DNA of 8,291 nucleotides from JBOHBN01 sp050698355 (GCA_050698355.1 JBOHBN010000431.1:1-8291), one strand, 5' to 3'; positions 1 through 6,610 are shown, counted from the stretch's first letter. Program-made: numbers and translations. Notes: generated from the letters alone by a model not told the origin.

Positions 1-903
1 ATGCTGGACGGCGCGGACCCGTTCCAGTGGGGTCGCCTCATGAGCGACCTCGCGCCGCAGTTGGTGGGCTGCCGGTTCACCGCCGCAGCGGTCGAGACCG
101 CGCTGCTAGACCTCGTCGGACGCGCACTTGACCTGCCGGTGAGCGCAGTGCTGGGCGGGCGCTACCGCGACTCGATCGAGGTCCATGGTTCGGTCGGATG
201 GGACGAGGACCCGGACACGATGGTAGCCGCCGCAACGGCGCATGCTCAGCGTTTCCACGCGCTGAAGCTCTACGCCGGCCGCGGTGAGCTCGACGCCGAC
301 CTGGACCGCCTCGATACCGTTCGCGCGGCGGTAGGCGAGAGTCACCCGTTCCTCGTCGACGTCAACGGCCAATGGACCCCGATGGACGCGATGAGGGCGG
401 CGCCGCGACTGCAGGCGGCCGGCGTCGTACTGGTGGAACAACCGGTCGCGCCCGGCGACGAGGCGGGCATGGCGGAGGTCACCCGCCGGCTCGGTGAGTA
501 CGGGATCGACGTGGCCGCCGACGAGAGCGTTCTCTGTGCAGCCGAGGTGTTTCCGCTCGTCCAGCACCGTGCCGCGCGCGTGGTCAACGTCGGACTGTCG
601 AAACTCGGCGGTCCGGCCACGGCACGCGACGTCGCGACCGTGGCGTCCTCAGCAGGGGCCACGGTGATGCTCGGAAGCGTCGTCGAGCTGAACGTCGCTG
701 CAGCCGCCGGCCTGCAGCTGGCCGCCGCGCTCCCGGCGCTTGCCTATCCCAGCTACCTGATGGGTCCGTTGAAGTACACGCGGCAGATCGCGCAGCCCGA
801 GCTCGCGCTGGTCGACGGTCGACTGGACGTCCCGTCCGGGCCTGGCCTCGGGATCGACGTGGACGTGGATGCCGTGGCTGGTATGGACCTGCGGCGACGC
901 TGA
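1..903 (+). CDS. Enolase-superfamily (muconate-lactonizing/mandelate racemase-like) enzyme, 5' partial
   Basis: The 300 visible residues are the end of the capping domain and nearly the whole TIM barrel of an enolase-superfamily enzyme. Such enzymes abstract a proton alpha to a carboxylate using a divalent metal. Visible landmarks are the capping-domain helix ending in PVSAVLGG (46-53), ligand Asp120 in LVDVNG, ligand Glu146 in LVEQPV, ligand Asp174 in ADES, the KLGGP turn (201-205) and Glu229 near the end of the barrel. Family members have about 360-380 residues and the LGG motif normally lies near residue 120, so roughly 70 N-terminal residues lie before the window and the ATG at base 1 is probably internal. 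Oddly, the usual K-x-K is K89-L-Y91, and the lysine expected on the opposite face is Gly198 (VNVGLSKLGG). The metal site is therefore kept while both canonical acid/base lysines seem lost. The substrate is unknown; the two flavin oxidoreductases downstream suggest an amino-acid-like compound. The family call is firm and the reaction is not. Confidence 0.88.
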   Translation: MLDGADPFQWGRLMSDLAPQLVGCRFTAAAVETALLDLVGRALDLPVSAVLGGRYRDSIEVHGSVGWDEDPDTMVAAATAHAQRFHALKLYAGRGELDADLDRLDTVRAAVGESHPFLVDVNGQWTPMDAMRAAPRLQAAGVVLVEQPVAPGDEAGMAEVTRRLGEYGIDVAADESVLCAAEVFPLVQHRAARVVNVGLSKLGGPATARDVATVASSAGATVMLGSVVELNVAAAAGLQLAAALPALAYPSYLMGPLKYTRQIAQPELALVDGRLDVPSGPGLGIDVDVDAVAGMDLRRR

Positions 904-911
904 GAACCATT

Positions 912-916
912 GGAGA
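912..916 (+). promoter_or_regulatory. Ribosome binding site deciding a GTG start
   Basis: GGAGA lies 5 nt before GTG 922. The in-frame TTG at 910 overlaps this site and has no purine-rich site of its own, so GTG 922 is the better start. Confidence 0.6.
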
Positions 917-921
917 CGAAC

Positions 922-2136
922 GTGCAGCAGCTGCCCACGCAGGCCGACCTGGTAGTCGTCGGCGGCGGAATCTGCGGCCACGCCTGTGCCGCATCGGCCG
1001 CCACGCGCGGGGCGAGTGTCGTCCTGGTCGAGAAGGAGTCCGGGCCCGCCGGCGAGGCGTCTGGACGGGCGCAGGGTTCGCTGCGCCTGCAGGGCCGTCA
1101 CCCTGCCGAGCGCCCTCTTGCCCAGGAGGCGATGACACTCTGGGCGGCGGCGGGCGAGGAGAACGACGACTTCGAGCTGGTATTCGGCGGCAACGTCTAC
1201 GTGTGCGACGACGAGCGGGAGTTGCCGATGCTGCACCGATTCGTCGAGGAGGCGCACCGCGACGGGCTGACCGACGTCCAGTTGCTCACACCCGAGCAGG
1301 CCCGTGACCGGATGCCCGCGCTACGCGGTCCGTTCGTGGCTGCCCTGCACAGCCCGGTCGACGGTGGATGCCAACCTGCCGAGGCAACCCGCTTCTACGC
1401 TCAGAAGGCCAGGAAGGCTGGAGCAACACTGCACTACGGGGTAACGGCCAGAAACATCGTCGAGCACCATGGAACGGTCACCGCCGTCGCCACAGACCAC
1501 GGTACGATCGTCGCCCCCGCCGTCGCCGTGACGGCAGGTGTCTGGACGCCCTATCTGACCGAAACGCTCGGTATTCGGATCCCGATCATGCCCGTGGCGC
1601 TCAGCGAGGCCGAAACCACCCCGTCGCCGCCGCTGTTCAACGAGACCATTCGCGCGTTCGGTTTCGGGGCACGCCCGCGACCCGACGGGAGGATCGTTTT
1701 CAGCGCGGGCATGAACACCACCGTCGACCACCAGCTCACCCTCTACGACCTCCGCCAGCTACGGCTCTGGGCCCCACGCCTGCTCCGCCACTGGCGCGAC
1801 GTCCGGCTCTCGGTCGACCTCACGCGGATCGCCCGCCAGATCCGGGCAGGAACGGCGCGGAGCCCTGAGCTGATCGGGTCGGCACTTGGTACGCGGCCGA
1901 ATACCCGCGGCTTGACCGCAGCGCTGGGTGCCCTCCACCGACTGATCCCCGGTCTCGACGACGCGGCGATCGGCCGCGCGTGGACGGGCCTGGTGGACAT
2001 GTCGCCCGACGGGTTGCCGATCATCGACGGGGCAGCCGGACCCGACGGGCTCGTGGTCGTCACGGGTCTCAGCGGCCACGGTTTCACGCTCGGACCGGTC
2101 ATCGGAGAGATCGCGGCCGATCTAGGAGGGCACTGA
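922..2136 (+). CDS. FAD-dependent oxidoreductase (DAO family), 3' end interrupted by an IS
   Basis: This is a DAO-family flavoprotein (glycine/sarcosine/D-amino-acid oxidase or dehydrogenase type) that would oxidise an amine or amino-acid C-N bond with FAD. The N-terminal Rossmann motif is VVVGGGICG (Gly14, 16, 19), and acidic Glu37 ends the second strand where it would bind the FAD ribose. The C-terminal FAD-contact motif GLSGHGFTLGP is at 382-392. The start follows GGAGA, 18 nt after the enolase stop, so the two are probably cotranscribed. The present product has 404 residues and ends ...AADLGGH, because the insertion sequence supplies the last codons and the stop from its left end. The lost part survives at 4033-4125; joined, the original protein was about 431 residues with the family-typical tail IEPFRLARF. 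Loss of that tail may impair folding or FAD closure, but the enzyme could retain some activity. The substrate cannot be read from the sequence. Confidence 0.88.
   Translation: MQQLPTQADLVVVGGGICGHACAASAATRGASVVLVEKESGPAGEASGRAQGSLRLQGRHPAERPLAQEAMTLWAAAGEENDDFELVFGGNVYVCDDERELPMLHRFVEEAHRDGLTDVQLLTPEQARDRMPALRGPFVAALHSPVDGGCQPAEATRFYAQKARKAGATLHYGVTARNIVEHHGTVTAVATDHGTIVAPAVAVTAGVWTPYLTETLGIRIPIMPVALSEAETTPSPPLFNETIRAFGFGARPRPDGRIVFSAGMNTTVDHQLTLYDLRQLRLWAPRLLRHWRDVRLSVDLTRIARQIRAGTARSPELIGSALGTRPNTRGLTAALGALHRLIPGLDDAAIGRAWTGLVDMSPDGLPIIDGAAGPDGLVVVTGLSGHGFTLGPVIGEIAADLGGH
2122..2125 (+). repeat. CTAG, left copy of probable target duplication
   Basis: CTAG flanks the element on both sides (2122-2125 and 4030-4033). 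One copy belongs to the disrupted gene, because the frame closes exactly when one copy is kept. CTAG is its own reverse complement, so sequence alone cannot exclude that it is the outermost part of the terminal inverted repeat. Confidence 0.65.
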
Positions 2137-2144
2137 ATAAGTGG
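2126..2144 (+). repeat. IS left terminal inverted repeat
   Basis: It matches the inverted right end at 16 of 19 positions (mismatches at positions 7, 13 and 17). Its bases supply the last codons and the stop (2134-2136) of the interrupted oxidoreductase. Confidence 0.8.
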
Positions 2145-2200
2145 GTTGGTGGCCGTCGTGTTTGATGGCGTGTCACTTGGCCGGCTGGGATGATCTTGTT

Positions 2201-3850
2201 ATGCAGGGTCAGACGTGCATGGAGCCGGAGCTGCTGGATGCGCAGGTGATGGTTGGGCAGCTGGTGCCGCAGGGCAGTGTGTTCGCGTTTCTGGCTGAGC
2301 ACCGTCGGCGGCTGTTTCCAGATTCGTTCGTTGCGGACCTGTTCTGCTCGTCGACGGGGCGGCCGTCGCTGCCGGCGGATCTGGTCGGGGCGGTGCTGGT
2401 GCTGAAGGAACTGCATGACCTGTCGGACACGCAGACCGCGGAGGCGCTGCGGTTCGATATCCGGTGGAAGGTGGCGTGTGGGCGGTCGCTGACCCAGATG
2501 TCGTTTGACCCGTCCACGCTGGTGTATTGGCGGCGGCGGATCGCGGCCTCCACACGCCCGGACCGGGTGTTTGACGCGGTCGCTGACGTGATCGCCGAGA
2601 CCGGGGTGCTGGCCGGGCGACGCAAACGCTGTGTGGATTCGACGGTGTTCGACGACGCGGTGGCGACCCAAGACACCGTGACGCAGGTGGTCGCGGCGAT
2701 CCGGAAGGTGGCGCGGGTGGTGCCCGGCGCGGGTGAGGTGATCGGCCGGGTCTGCACGCTGGACTACACGCGGGCCGGTAAGCCCTCGATCGACTGGGAC
2801 GACCCGGAGGCGAAGCAGAACCTGGTGTCGAACCTGGTCAACGACGCGCTGTCGGTGCTGGCCGAGCTGGCCGGTGATGACGCGCCGGAGCGGGAGGCTG
2901 CGGCGGCGGATGCATTGGGGTTGCTGGCGCTGGTCGCCGGGCAGGACGTGGAACCCGCCGAGGGATCTGATGGCACCGACGGGCGGTGGCGGATCGCCCG
3001 CAGGGTCGCCGCCGATCGGGTGATCTCCACGGTGGACCCGCAGACCCGGCATACCCGCAAGTCCAAGTCGGTCCGCAAGGACGGCTACCGCGGTCATGTG
3101 GCCGCCGAGCCGGACACCGGGCTGATCACCGGCTGCGAGATGACCACGGCCGCCGGAGAAGAGGGCAGCGACCCGGTGGTCGGCGAACAGATGATCTCCC
3201 GCGACCGCTACCACCAAGCCGACGCCGGGCCGGTACCAGACGAGCGTGCCGACCAGCAGCCCGGCGGTGGCGAGCCCGCCGACGAGGCAACGCCGGCGGC
3301 GGGGCTGGAGGTGTACGGCGATTCTGCCTACGGCACCGGCCAGGCCCGCGCGGCCTACCGTGCGGGTGGCCACGACACCGTGATCAAGCCCAAGCCGCTG
3401 CGCCCGGCTGTCGACGGCGGGTTCACCCTCGACGACTTCGCTGTCGATGAGCAGGCCGGCACCGTGACCTGCCCGACCGGGCATACCCGGGCGATGAGCG
3501 CCAACCGGACGGTGACCTTCGGCACGGTCTGCGCCGACTGCCCGCTGCGCCAGCGCTGCACCACCGCCGCCGATGGCCGGTCGCTGACCCTGCATCCGCA
3601 TGAGGGGCTGCTGCGCGCTGCCCGCGCCCAGGCCCGCACCGCGGCGTTCCAGCAGGCCTACCCGACGCGGGCGAACATCGAGCGAATCATCGCCTTCACC
3701 GCTACCCAACGTGGGCGGCGCGTCAAGCTGCGCTACCGCGGCGTCGCAAAGAACCATGCCTGGCTACGCATCCGATGCGCCGCGGTCAACCTACGTACCC
3801 TTCTCAAGCACGGCCTCACCCACCGCAGCGGGGCTTGGGTCCTGGCCTAA
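2201..3850 (+). CDS. IS1182-family DDE transposase
   Basis: This 549-residue transposase catalyses movement of the surrounding element. The N-terminal DUF772-like segment (about residues 57-95, around PADLVGAVLVLKELHDL and RWKVACG) is typical of IS1182 and IS5-like transposases. The catalytic triad can be placed at Asp146 (CVDSTVFDDA), Asp374 (VYGDSAYG) and Glu494 (RANIERIIAF). A cysteine cluster (CPTGH, then CADCPLRQRC) just before the last catalytic block resembles the zinc-ribbon-like insert of this family. I chose ATG 2201 because family members commonly begin with MQG; ATG 2219 in the same frame is an alternative, and neither has a strong ribosome binding site. No stop or frameshift interrupts the gene. 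The stop codon lies in the loop of a strong hairpin. Confidence 0.93.
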   Translation: MQGQTCMEPELLDAQVMVGQLVPQGSVFAFLAEHRRRLFPDSFVADLFCSSTGRPSLPADLVGAVLVLKELHDLSDTQTAEALRFDIRWKVACGRSLTQMSFDPSTLVYWRRRIAASTRPDRVFDAVADVIAETGVLAGRRKRCVDSTVFDDAVATQDTVTQVVAAIRKVARVVPGAGEVIGRVCTLDYTRAGKPSIDWDDPEAKQNLVSNLVNDALSVLAELAGDDAPEREAAAADALGLLALVAGQDVEPAEGSDGTDGRWRIARRVAADRVISTVDPQTRHTRKSKSVRKDGYRGHVAAEPDTGLITGCEMTTAAGEEGSDPVVGEQMISRDRYHQADAGPVPDERADQQPGGGEPADEATPAAGLEVYGDSAYGTGQARAAYRAGGHDTVIKPKPLRPAVDGGFTLDDFAVDEQAGTVTCPTGHTRAMSANRTVTFGTVCADCPLRQRCTTAADGRSLTLHPHEGLLRAARAQARTAAFQQAYPTRANIERIIAFTATQRGRRVKLRYRGVAKNHAWLRIRCAAVNLRTLLKHGLTHRSGAWVLA

Positions 3851-3866
3851 CGGCCCAGGACCAAGC
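3833..3866 (+). terminator. Stem-loop over the transposase stop codon
   Basis: Two 15-nt arms (3833-3847 and 3852-3866) pair almost fully, with one unpaired G on each side. They enclose the loop TAAC, which contains the TAA stop. No U-tract follows, as is usual in high-GC actinobacteria. It could end transposase transcription, insulate the IS from transcription across it, or protect the mRNA 3' end. Confidence 0.55.
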
Positions 3867-3913
3867 CACCAGACCTCTTGCGAATACCCCTACCGCCGCC
3901 CAGGCTGGCCTCT

Positions 3914-4000
3914 GGCGGGAAGAACGACCACGTTGTCGACCCGCAGGGTCTGACCTAGCTAGCTACCGCAAAGACGGCCCTTGTCGGCGTTCTTCCCGCC
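3914..4000. repeat. 13-bp perfect inverted repeat in the IS 3' non-coding region
   Basis: GGCGGGAAGAACG (3914-3926) recurs exactly inverted at 3988-4000, with 61 nt between the arms. It lies between the transposase stop and the right end of the element. It could be a long hairpin acting as a second terminator or insulator, a transposase subterminal site, or the trace of an older small insertion. I see no coding potential between the arms. Confidence 0.6.
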
Positions 4001-4010
4001 CCAAGCCATG

Positions 4011-4029
4011 CCCCTTGTTCAGCGCCCTC
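4011..4029 (-). repeat. IS right terminal inverted repeat
   Basis: Read inwards on the minus strand, it begins GAGGGCGCTGAACAAG and pairs with the left end at 16 of 19 positions. CTAG follows directly at 4030-4033. Confidence 0.8.
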
Positions 4030-4033
4030 CTAG
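4030..4033 (+). repeat. CTAG, right copy of probable target duplication
   Basis: Second flanking CTAG. Joining the sequence before the left copy to the sequence from this copy onwards reads GAT CTA GGA CTG, in the frame of the interrupted oxidoreductase. Confidence 0.65.
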
Positions 4034-4125
4034 GACTGACCGGCACGACGGTACGGTCGATCGAGCCGTTCCGGCTCGCCCGGTTCCGCGAGGAACGCAT
4101 CGAGATACCGGAGAAGATGATCTAG
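4033..4125 (+). pseudogene. Severed C-terminal end of the first FAD oxidoreductase
   Basis: Thirty codons and a TAG stop (4123-4125) continue the gene that starts at 922 once the insertion sequence and one CTAG are removed. The restored join reads IAADLG, then LTGTTVRSIEPFRLARF, ending RIEIPEKMI. The IEPFRLARF string is the usual C-terminal signature of DAO-family oxidoreductases (compare PFRLDRF or PFSPDRF endings). The fragment has no start or ribosome binding site of its own. The stop is 30 nt before the next gene's GTG, the spacing expected within the original operon. Confidence 0.85.
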
Positions 4126-4143
4126 CCTCGCGGTGACGATGAA

Positions 4144-4150
4144 GGGGGAG
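4144..4150 (+). promoter_or_regulatory. Ribosome binding site of second oxidoreductase
   Basis: GGGGGAG lies 5 nt before the GTG at 4156 and supports that start. Confidence 0.7.
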
Positions 4151-4155
4151 CACAC

Positions 4156-5304
4156 GTGGCCGAGCACATCATCATCGTCGTCGGCGGCGGAATCGTCGGT
4201 TCCAGCGCTGCCTACCGGCTGGCCCGCCGGGGCGTACGCGTCACCCTGGTGGATAGGACCGACAGCGGGCACGCCACCGCCGCCGGTGCCGGGATAGTCG
4301 CGCCCGCAACGTCCTTGCACGCGCCTGCGGCTTGGTACCCGCTCGCATTTCGGGCGGTCGCGTACTATCCCGAGCTCGTCGCGTGCCTGGAAGGCGACGG
4401 GGTATCCGCTACCGGCTACGCGGTGGTCGGTGCGCTGTTCGTCGCCACCGACGGCGTCGAGAGGCAACAGCTGCCCGAAACCTACCGGCTCATCGAGGAA
4501 CACCGGCGGGCAGGCGTCGGCAACATCGAAGAGTTGAGCATGCTCGACCGGGCCGACAGCCGTTCGCTGTTTCCCCCCCTTGCGCCAGATGTCACCGGCA
4601 TCCACCTGCCCGGTGCTGGGCGGGTGAACGGTCGCACGCTCAGGGACGCGATGCAGCAGGCGGCACAGCATCACGGTGCCGCGGTGCGCAGGGCACCCGC
4701 TGAACTGGTCACCACGGCGCGCGGTGCTGCGGGTGTGCGGGTCGACGGCGAGCTAGTGTCCGCGGACGCCGTCATTCTGGCAACGGGCGCCTGGGAGGAT
4801 GGCTGGGCGAGCCAGCTGGGGATCGCGATACCGCTCGCGCCGCAGCGCGGCCAGATCCTGCACCTCGACCTTGCGGGTACCGATACCTCCCGTTGGCCGG
4901 TGGTCGTCGGGTTCACCGACCCGTACATGCTCGCCTTTCCTGAACACCGGGTCGTCGCCGGTGCGACGCGCGAGGACGGCACCGGCTTCGACTACCGCGT
5001 GACCGCCGCCGGCCAGGCCGAGCTGCTGAGCAAGGCACTGGTGCGAGCTCCAGGCATCGGGCCCGCGACCGTGGTGGAGACGCGCGTCGGCTTCCGGCCG
5101 TTCGTCCCCGACCGGCTACCCGTACTCGGGCAGGTTCCGGGTTGCCACAACGTGTGGCTCGCCACGGGACTGGGCGCGTCGGGACTCACACTCGGCCCGT
5201 ACGCCGGCGCCGCCATAGCTGACATGGCCTGTGGTGAGGAGACACCACACGACATGGCACCGTACGATCCAGCGAGGGTGATCGCTCGCACTTCGGCCAT
5301 GTGA
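4156..5304 (+). CDS. FAD-dependent oxidoreductase (DAO/glycine-oxidase-like), intact
   Basis: This is a complete 382-residue DAO-family flavoprotein. The dinucleotide-binding motif is IIVVGGGIVGSS (Gly10, 12, 15), and Asp33 ends the second strand (VTLVD) as the likely ribose contact. An ATAAGAGIVAP stretch (about 40-50) matches the region that covers the flavin in glycine oxidase and D-amino-acid dehydrogenase relatives. The C-terminal half carries VGFRPFVPDRLPVLG and the FAD-closing GLGASGLTLGP. It is clearly different in sequence from the oxidoreductase upstream, so the pair is not a recent tandem duplication. Two flavoenzymes next to an enolase-type enzyme suggest successive oxidation of an amine or amino acid, such as stepwise N-dealkylation or oxidation of a D-isomer; this is inference. 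Its transcription, if driven from upstream, must now cross the insertion sequence. Confidence 0.9.
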   Translation: MAEHIIIVVGGGIVGSSAAYRLARRGVRVTLVDRTDSGHATAAGAGIVAPATSLHAPAAWYPLAFRAVAYYPELVACLEGDGVSATGYAVVGALFVATDGVERQQLPETYRLIEEHRRAGVGNIEELSMLDRADSRSLFPPLAPDVTGIHLPGAGRVNGRTLRDAMQQAAQHHGAAVRRAPAELVTTARGAAGVRVDGELVSADAVILATGAWEDGWASQLGIAIPLAPQRGQILHLDLAGTDTSRWPVVVGFTDPYMLAFPEHRVVAGATREDGTGFDYRVTAAGQAELLSKALVRAPGIGPATVVETRVGFRPFVPDRLPVLGQVPGCHNVWLATGLGASGLTLGPYAGAAIADMACGEETPHDMAPYDPARVIARTSAM

Positions 5305-5610
5305 CGGGTTCGGTAAATTCGCGCTCTTCGTCTGCGGACAAGTCACGCGCCAATGCTTGGGCGGTGAGAAGAGACACACGCGGCAACATCGTCGAATGCC
5401 TGGCCGATCGGTCATGAGCGCCGGTGAGCTCGTCGCCACACTGCGGGTCAGCGTACTGGGGTTGCTCCCGGCAGCTGACCCTCGACCGGATCCCTGGCCG
5501 AAGCACAGGGTATGACTCACGCCGGAGTGGCGGGTTAGCAGTGGGTGGGTGCCTGCGAGGCCGCGCGCCCGTGCGACTACTACGTTCAAGCGGGAAGCCT
5601 CACCGTGCCA
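5305..5610. other. Gap with no gene recognised
   Basis: No open frame here has convincing family motifs or a plausible ribosome binding site. A minus-strand stretch around 5310-5395 reads with acidic, helix-like composition (LTAQALARDLSADEERE) and could be debris of a lost gene, but it is too short to assign. I see no clear terminator hairpin after the oxidoreductase stop at 5304. Confidence 0.4.
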
Positions 5611-5639
5611 TTGACCGGTTCCGCAGGCGCTCTTACGAT
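5611..5639 (+). promoter_or_regulatory. Sigma-70-like promoter of the CoA-transferase fossil
   Basis: TTGACC (5611-5616, five of six consensus bases) and TACGAT (5634-5639, four of six) are separated by exactly 17 nt. Transcription would start near 5646, about 60 nt before the fossil's GTG. Confidence 0.5.
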
Positions 5640-5663
5640 CATGTTGGTCGCCATGTGTACGTA

Positions 5664-5680
5664 CGTTCGCTGGACGAACG
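5664..5680. promoter_or_regulatory. Operator-like palindrome downstream of promoter
   Basis: CGTTCG and CGAACG form perfect 6-bp arms around a 5-nt centre (CTGGA). The site lies just after the predicted start of transcription, where a repressor would block. The GTTCG-n5-CGAAC layout resembles sites of IclR-family regulators of aromatic (pca-type) catabolism. That resemblance is from memory of published motifs and is tentative. Confidence 0.45.
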
Positions 5681-5706
5681 GCTGAAGATGAATGCGGGGT
5701 AGCTGC

Positions 5707-6099
5707 GTGGTGAGCTCGTTCACCGATGCCAATACCGCGTCGCTGGAGTGCCCTCCGGTGCGGTGTGCCCGTCGGTGGCTTCGGGCTTGTCGGACAGCCA
5801 CTCTCACTGGTTGATGCACTTGAGGGTGTCTCGACGACGAGTCTGATGGTCGTGTCAAACAACTTGGGCGAGTCTGGTCGGGGCTCGGGCGATTGCTACG
5901 ACAAGGCAAGATCAGCCGTGCCGTGGGCTCCTACTTCGCCTCGAACCCCGAAGTCGGGGTGGCGTCGGAGCGCTGTGAGCTGGAGGTGGAGGTTGTGCCG
6001 CAGGGAACGCTCGTCGAGTCGCTGCGTGCGGCGGGTGCGGCCACTAGCGGCAAGAGCACTGAGCCGTGGCTATACCGGATAGGTGCAGAGGCCGTGTAG
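5707..6099 (+). pseudogene. 3-oxoacid CoA-transferase subunit A, frameshifted and truncated
   Basis: Pieces of a CoA-transferase alpha subunit (ScoA/AtoD/PcaI type, which activates beta-keto acids) lie in order in three frames. SSFTDANTASLE (5713-5748) is followed by PSGAVC (5754-5768) after a shift. VGGFGLVGQPLSLVDALEG (5771-5827) and SLMVVSNNLGESGRG follow in a third frame. LLRQGKISRAVGSYFASNP and ELEVEVVPQGTLVESLRAAGA (to about 6039) then follow after loss of one base near 5893. These match the glycine-rich CoA-binding segment, the VVSNN strand and the ELEVE.PQGTL block of the family. Only about 110 of the usual 220-240 residues remain. A short GKSTE at 6049-6063 may be the family's GKETR element after an internal deletion. 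GTG 5707 or 5710 lies 7-10 nt after a GGGG. The product cannot be functional. Confidence 0.88.
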
Positions 6100-6610
6100 G
6101 CATGCAGGTCGGCGTCCGCCCAGCACGTAGCTGGTCGACGAAGTGGCGGGTCGCGAGCTGCAAATCAAAGGTAGGGTGCTGGCGCCGTATACGCTCCCAC
6201 AGGAATTGTAGGTGCGTGCCTTCGGTGCGGGCTAATACGGCTCTTTGGCTGCCAGCCGTGGATCGCCTCTTCCTCGTCGACGCAAGGGACGCCGATCAAC
6301 ACGAGCGCGGCGATCGTGTGGGCACGCCGCAGCGCGAGTTCCACTGCGATGGAGGCGCCCGTGTGCTGGCCGAGGAGCATGGAGGGCGCCAGCATCGAAC
6401 GTGGTTGCTCAACGGTTTCAGTACCCGCTCGTGAACGACAGCCATGAGGAAGTACGCGGGCGAGAGCAGGGTTCCTGTTCGGTCGACAGTCAGCTAGCGC
6501 TGTGCGGGCAGTCCCGCCGGCAAGGGCGCCCGCCACGTTGAAGCCGGCCGGTCGACGTACCGGTGTACCGGACGGTTATGCGGAACTGCTCGGACAACGT
6601 TCCCCAGAGC
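6070..6610 (-). pseudogene. Alpha/beta-hydrolase fossil, several frameshifts and deletions
   Basis: On the minus strand, fragments of one alpha/beta-hydrolase appear in order in changing frames. WGTLSEQFRITV (about 6606-6571) fits the strand before the oxyanion region, and TVEQ (6416-6405) fits the cap entry. MLLGQHTGASIAVELAL, then ALVLIGVPCVDEEE (6380-6265), is the nucleophile-elbow region of the GHHTGA subtype. GTHLQFLWERIRRQHP and FVDQLRAG (6220-6119) are the C-terminal helices, and DLHAYTA (about 6110-6090) follows in yet another frame. The usual residues between TVEQ and the elbow are missing. It converges with the CoA-transferase fossil, and the ends of both meet near 6050-6100, suggesting a deletion joined them. 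The original substrate is unknown. Such hydrolases and CoA-transferases both occur in degradation clusters. Confidence 0.75.

Larger units (their letters stand above)
2126..4029 (+). mobile_element. IS1182-family insertion sequence, apparently complete
   Basis: The element is about 1904 bp and carries one long DDE transposase gene (2201-3850) between imperfect terminal inverted repeats. Each end reads GAGGGCRCTGAAYAAG inwards and is flanked by CTAG. The size, single transposase and ends fit the IS1182 family. It lies in the same direction as the operon and splits the oxidoreductase gene begun at 922. The transposase frame is open throughout and both ends are recognisable, so it may still be mobile. 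There are 75 nt of leader and 179 nt of 3' non-coding sequence. Whether this IS has a name cannot be told without a database. Confidence 0.88.

Noticed and set aside
910..921. TTG start for the first oxidoreductase
   Set aside because: It overlaps the GGAGA that serves GTG 922 and has no upstream site of its own.
2099..3757. 552-codon open frame on the minus strand opposite the transposase
   Set aside because: It is a shadow of the GC-biased transposase. Its translation is rich in Arg, His and Pro with no family motif, and the plus-strand frame has the DDE residues.
3775..4125. Independent 116-codon plus-strand gene ending at 4125
   Set aside because: Only its last 30 codons are protein-like, and these are the severed tail of the first oxidoreductase. 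The rest is IS non-coding sequence.
922..5304. Tandem duplication giving the two FAD oxidoreductases
   Set aside because: Beyond the shared FAD motifs the two proteins differ throughout in sequence and length, so they are separate subfamilies rather than recent copies.
5424..5702. Small plus-strand protein of 92 codons before the CoA-transferase fossil
   Set aside because: It runs through a convincing promoter and operator, is Arg-rich and shows no ribosome binding site or family similarity.
5116..5862. 248-codon minus-strand open frame over the end of the second oxidoreductase and the gap after it
   Set aside because: It overlaps a clear plus-strand gene, has low-complexity composition and shows no recognisable domain or ribosome binding site.
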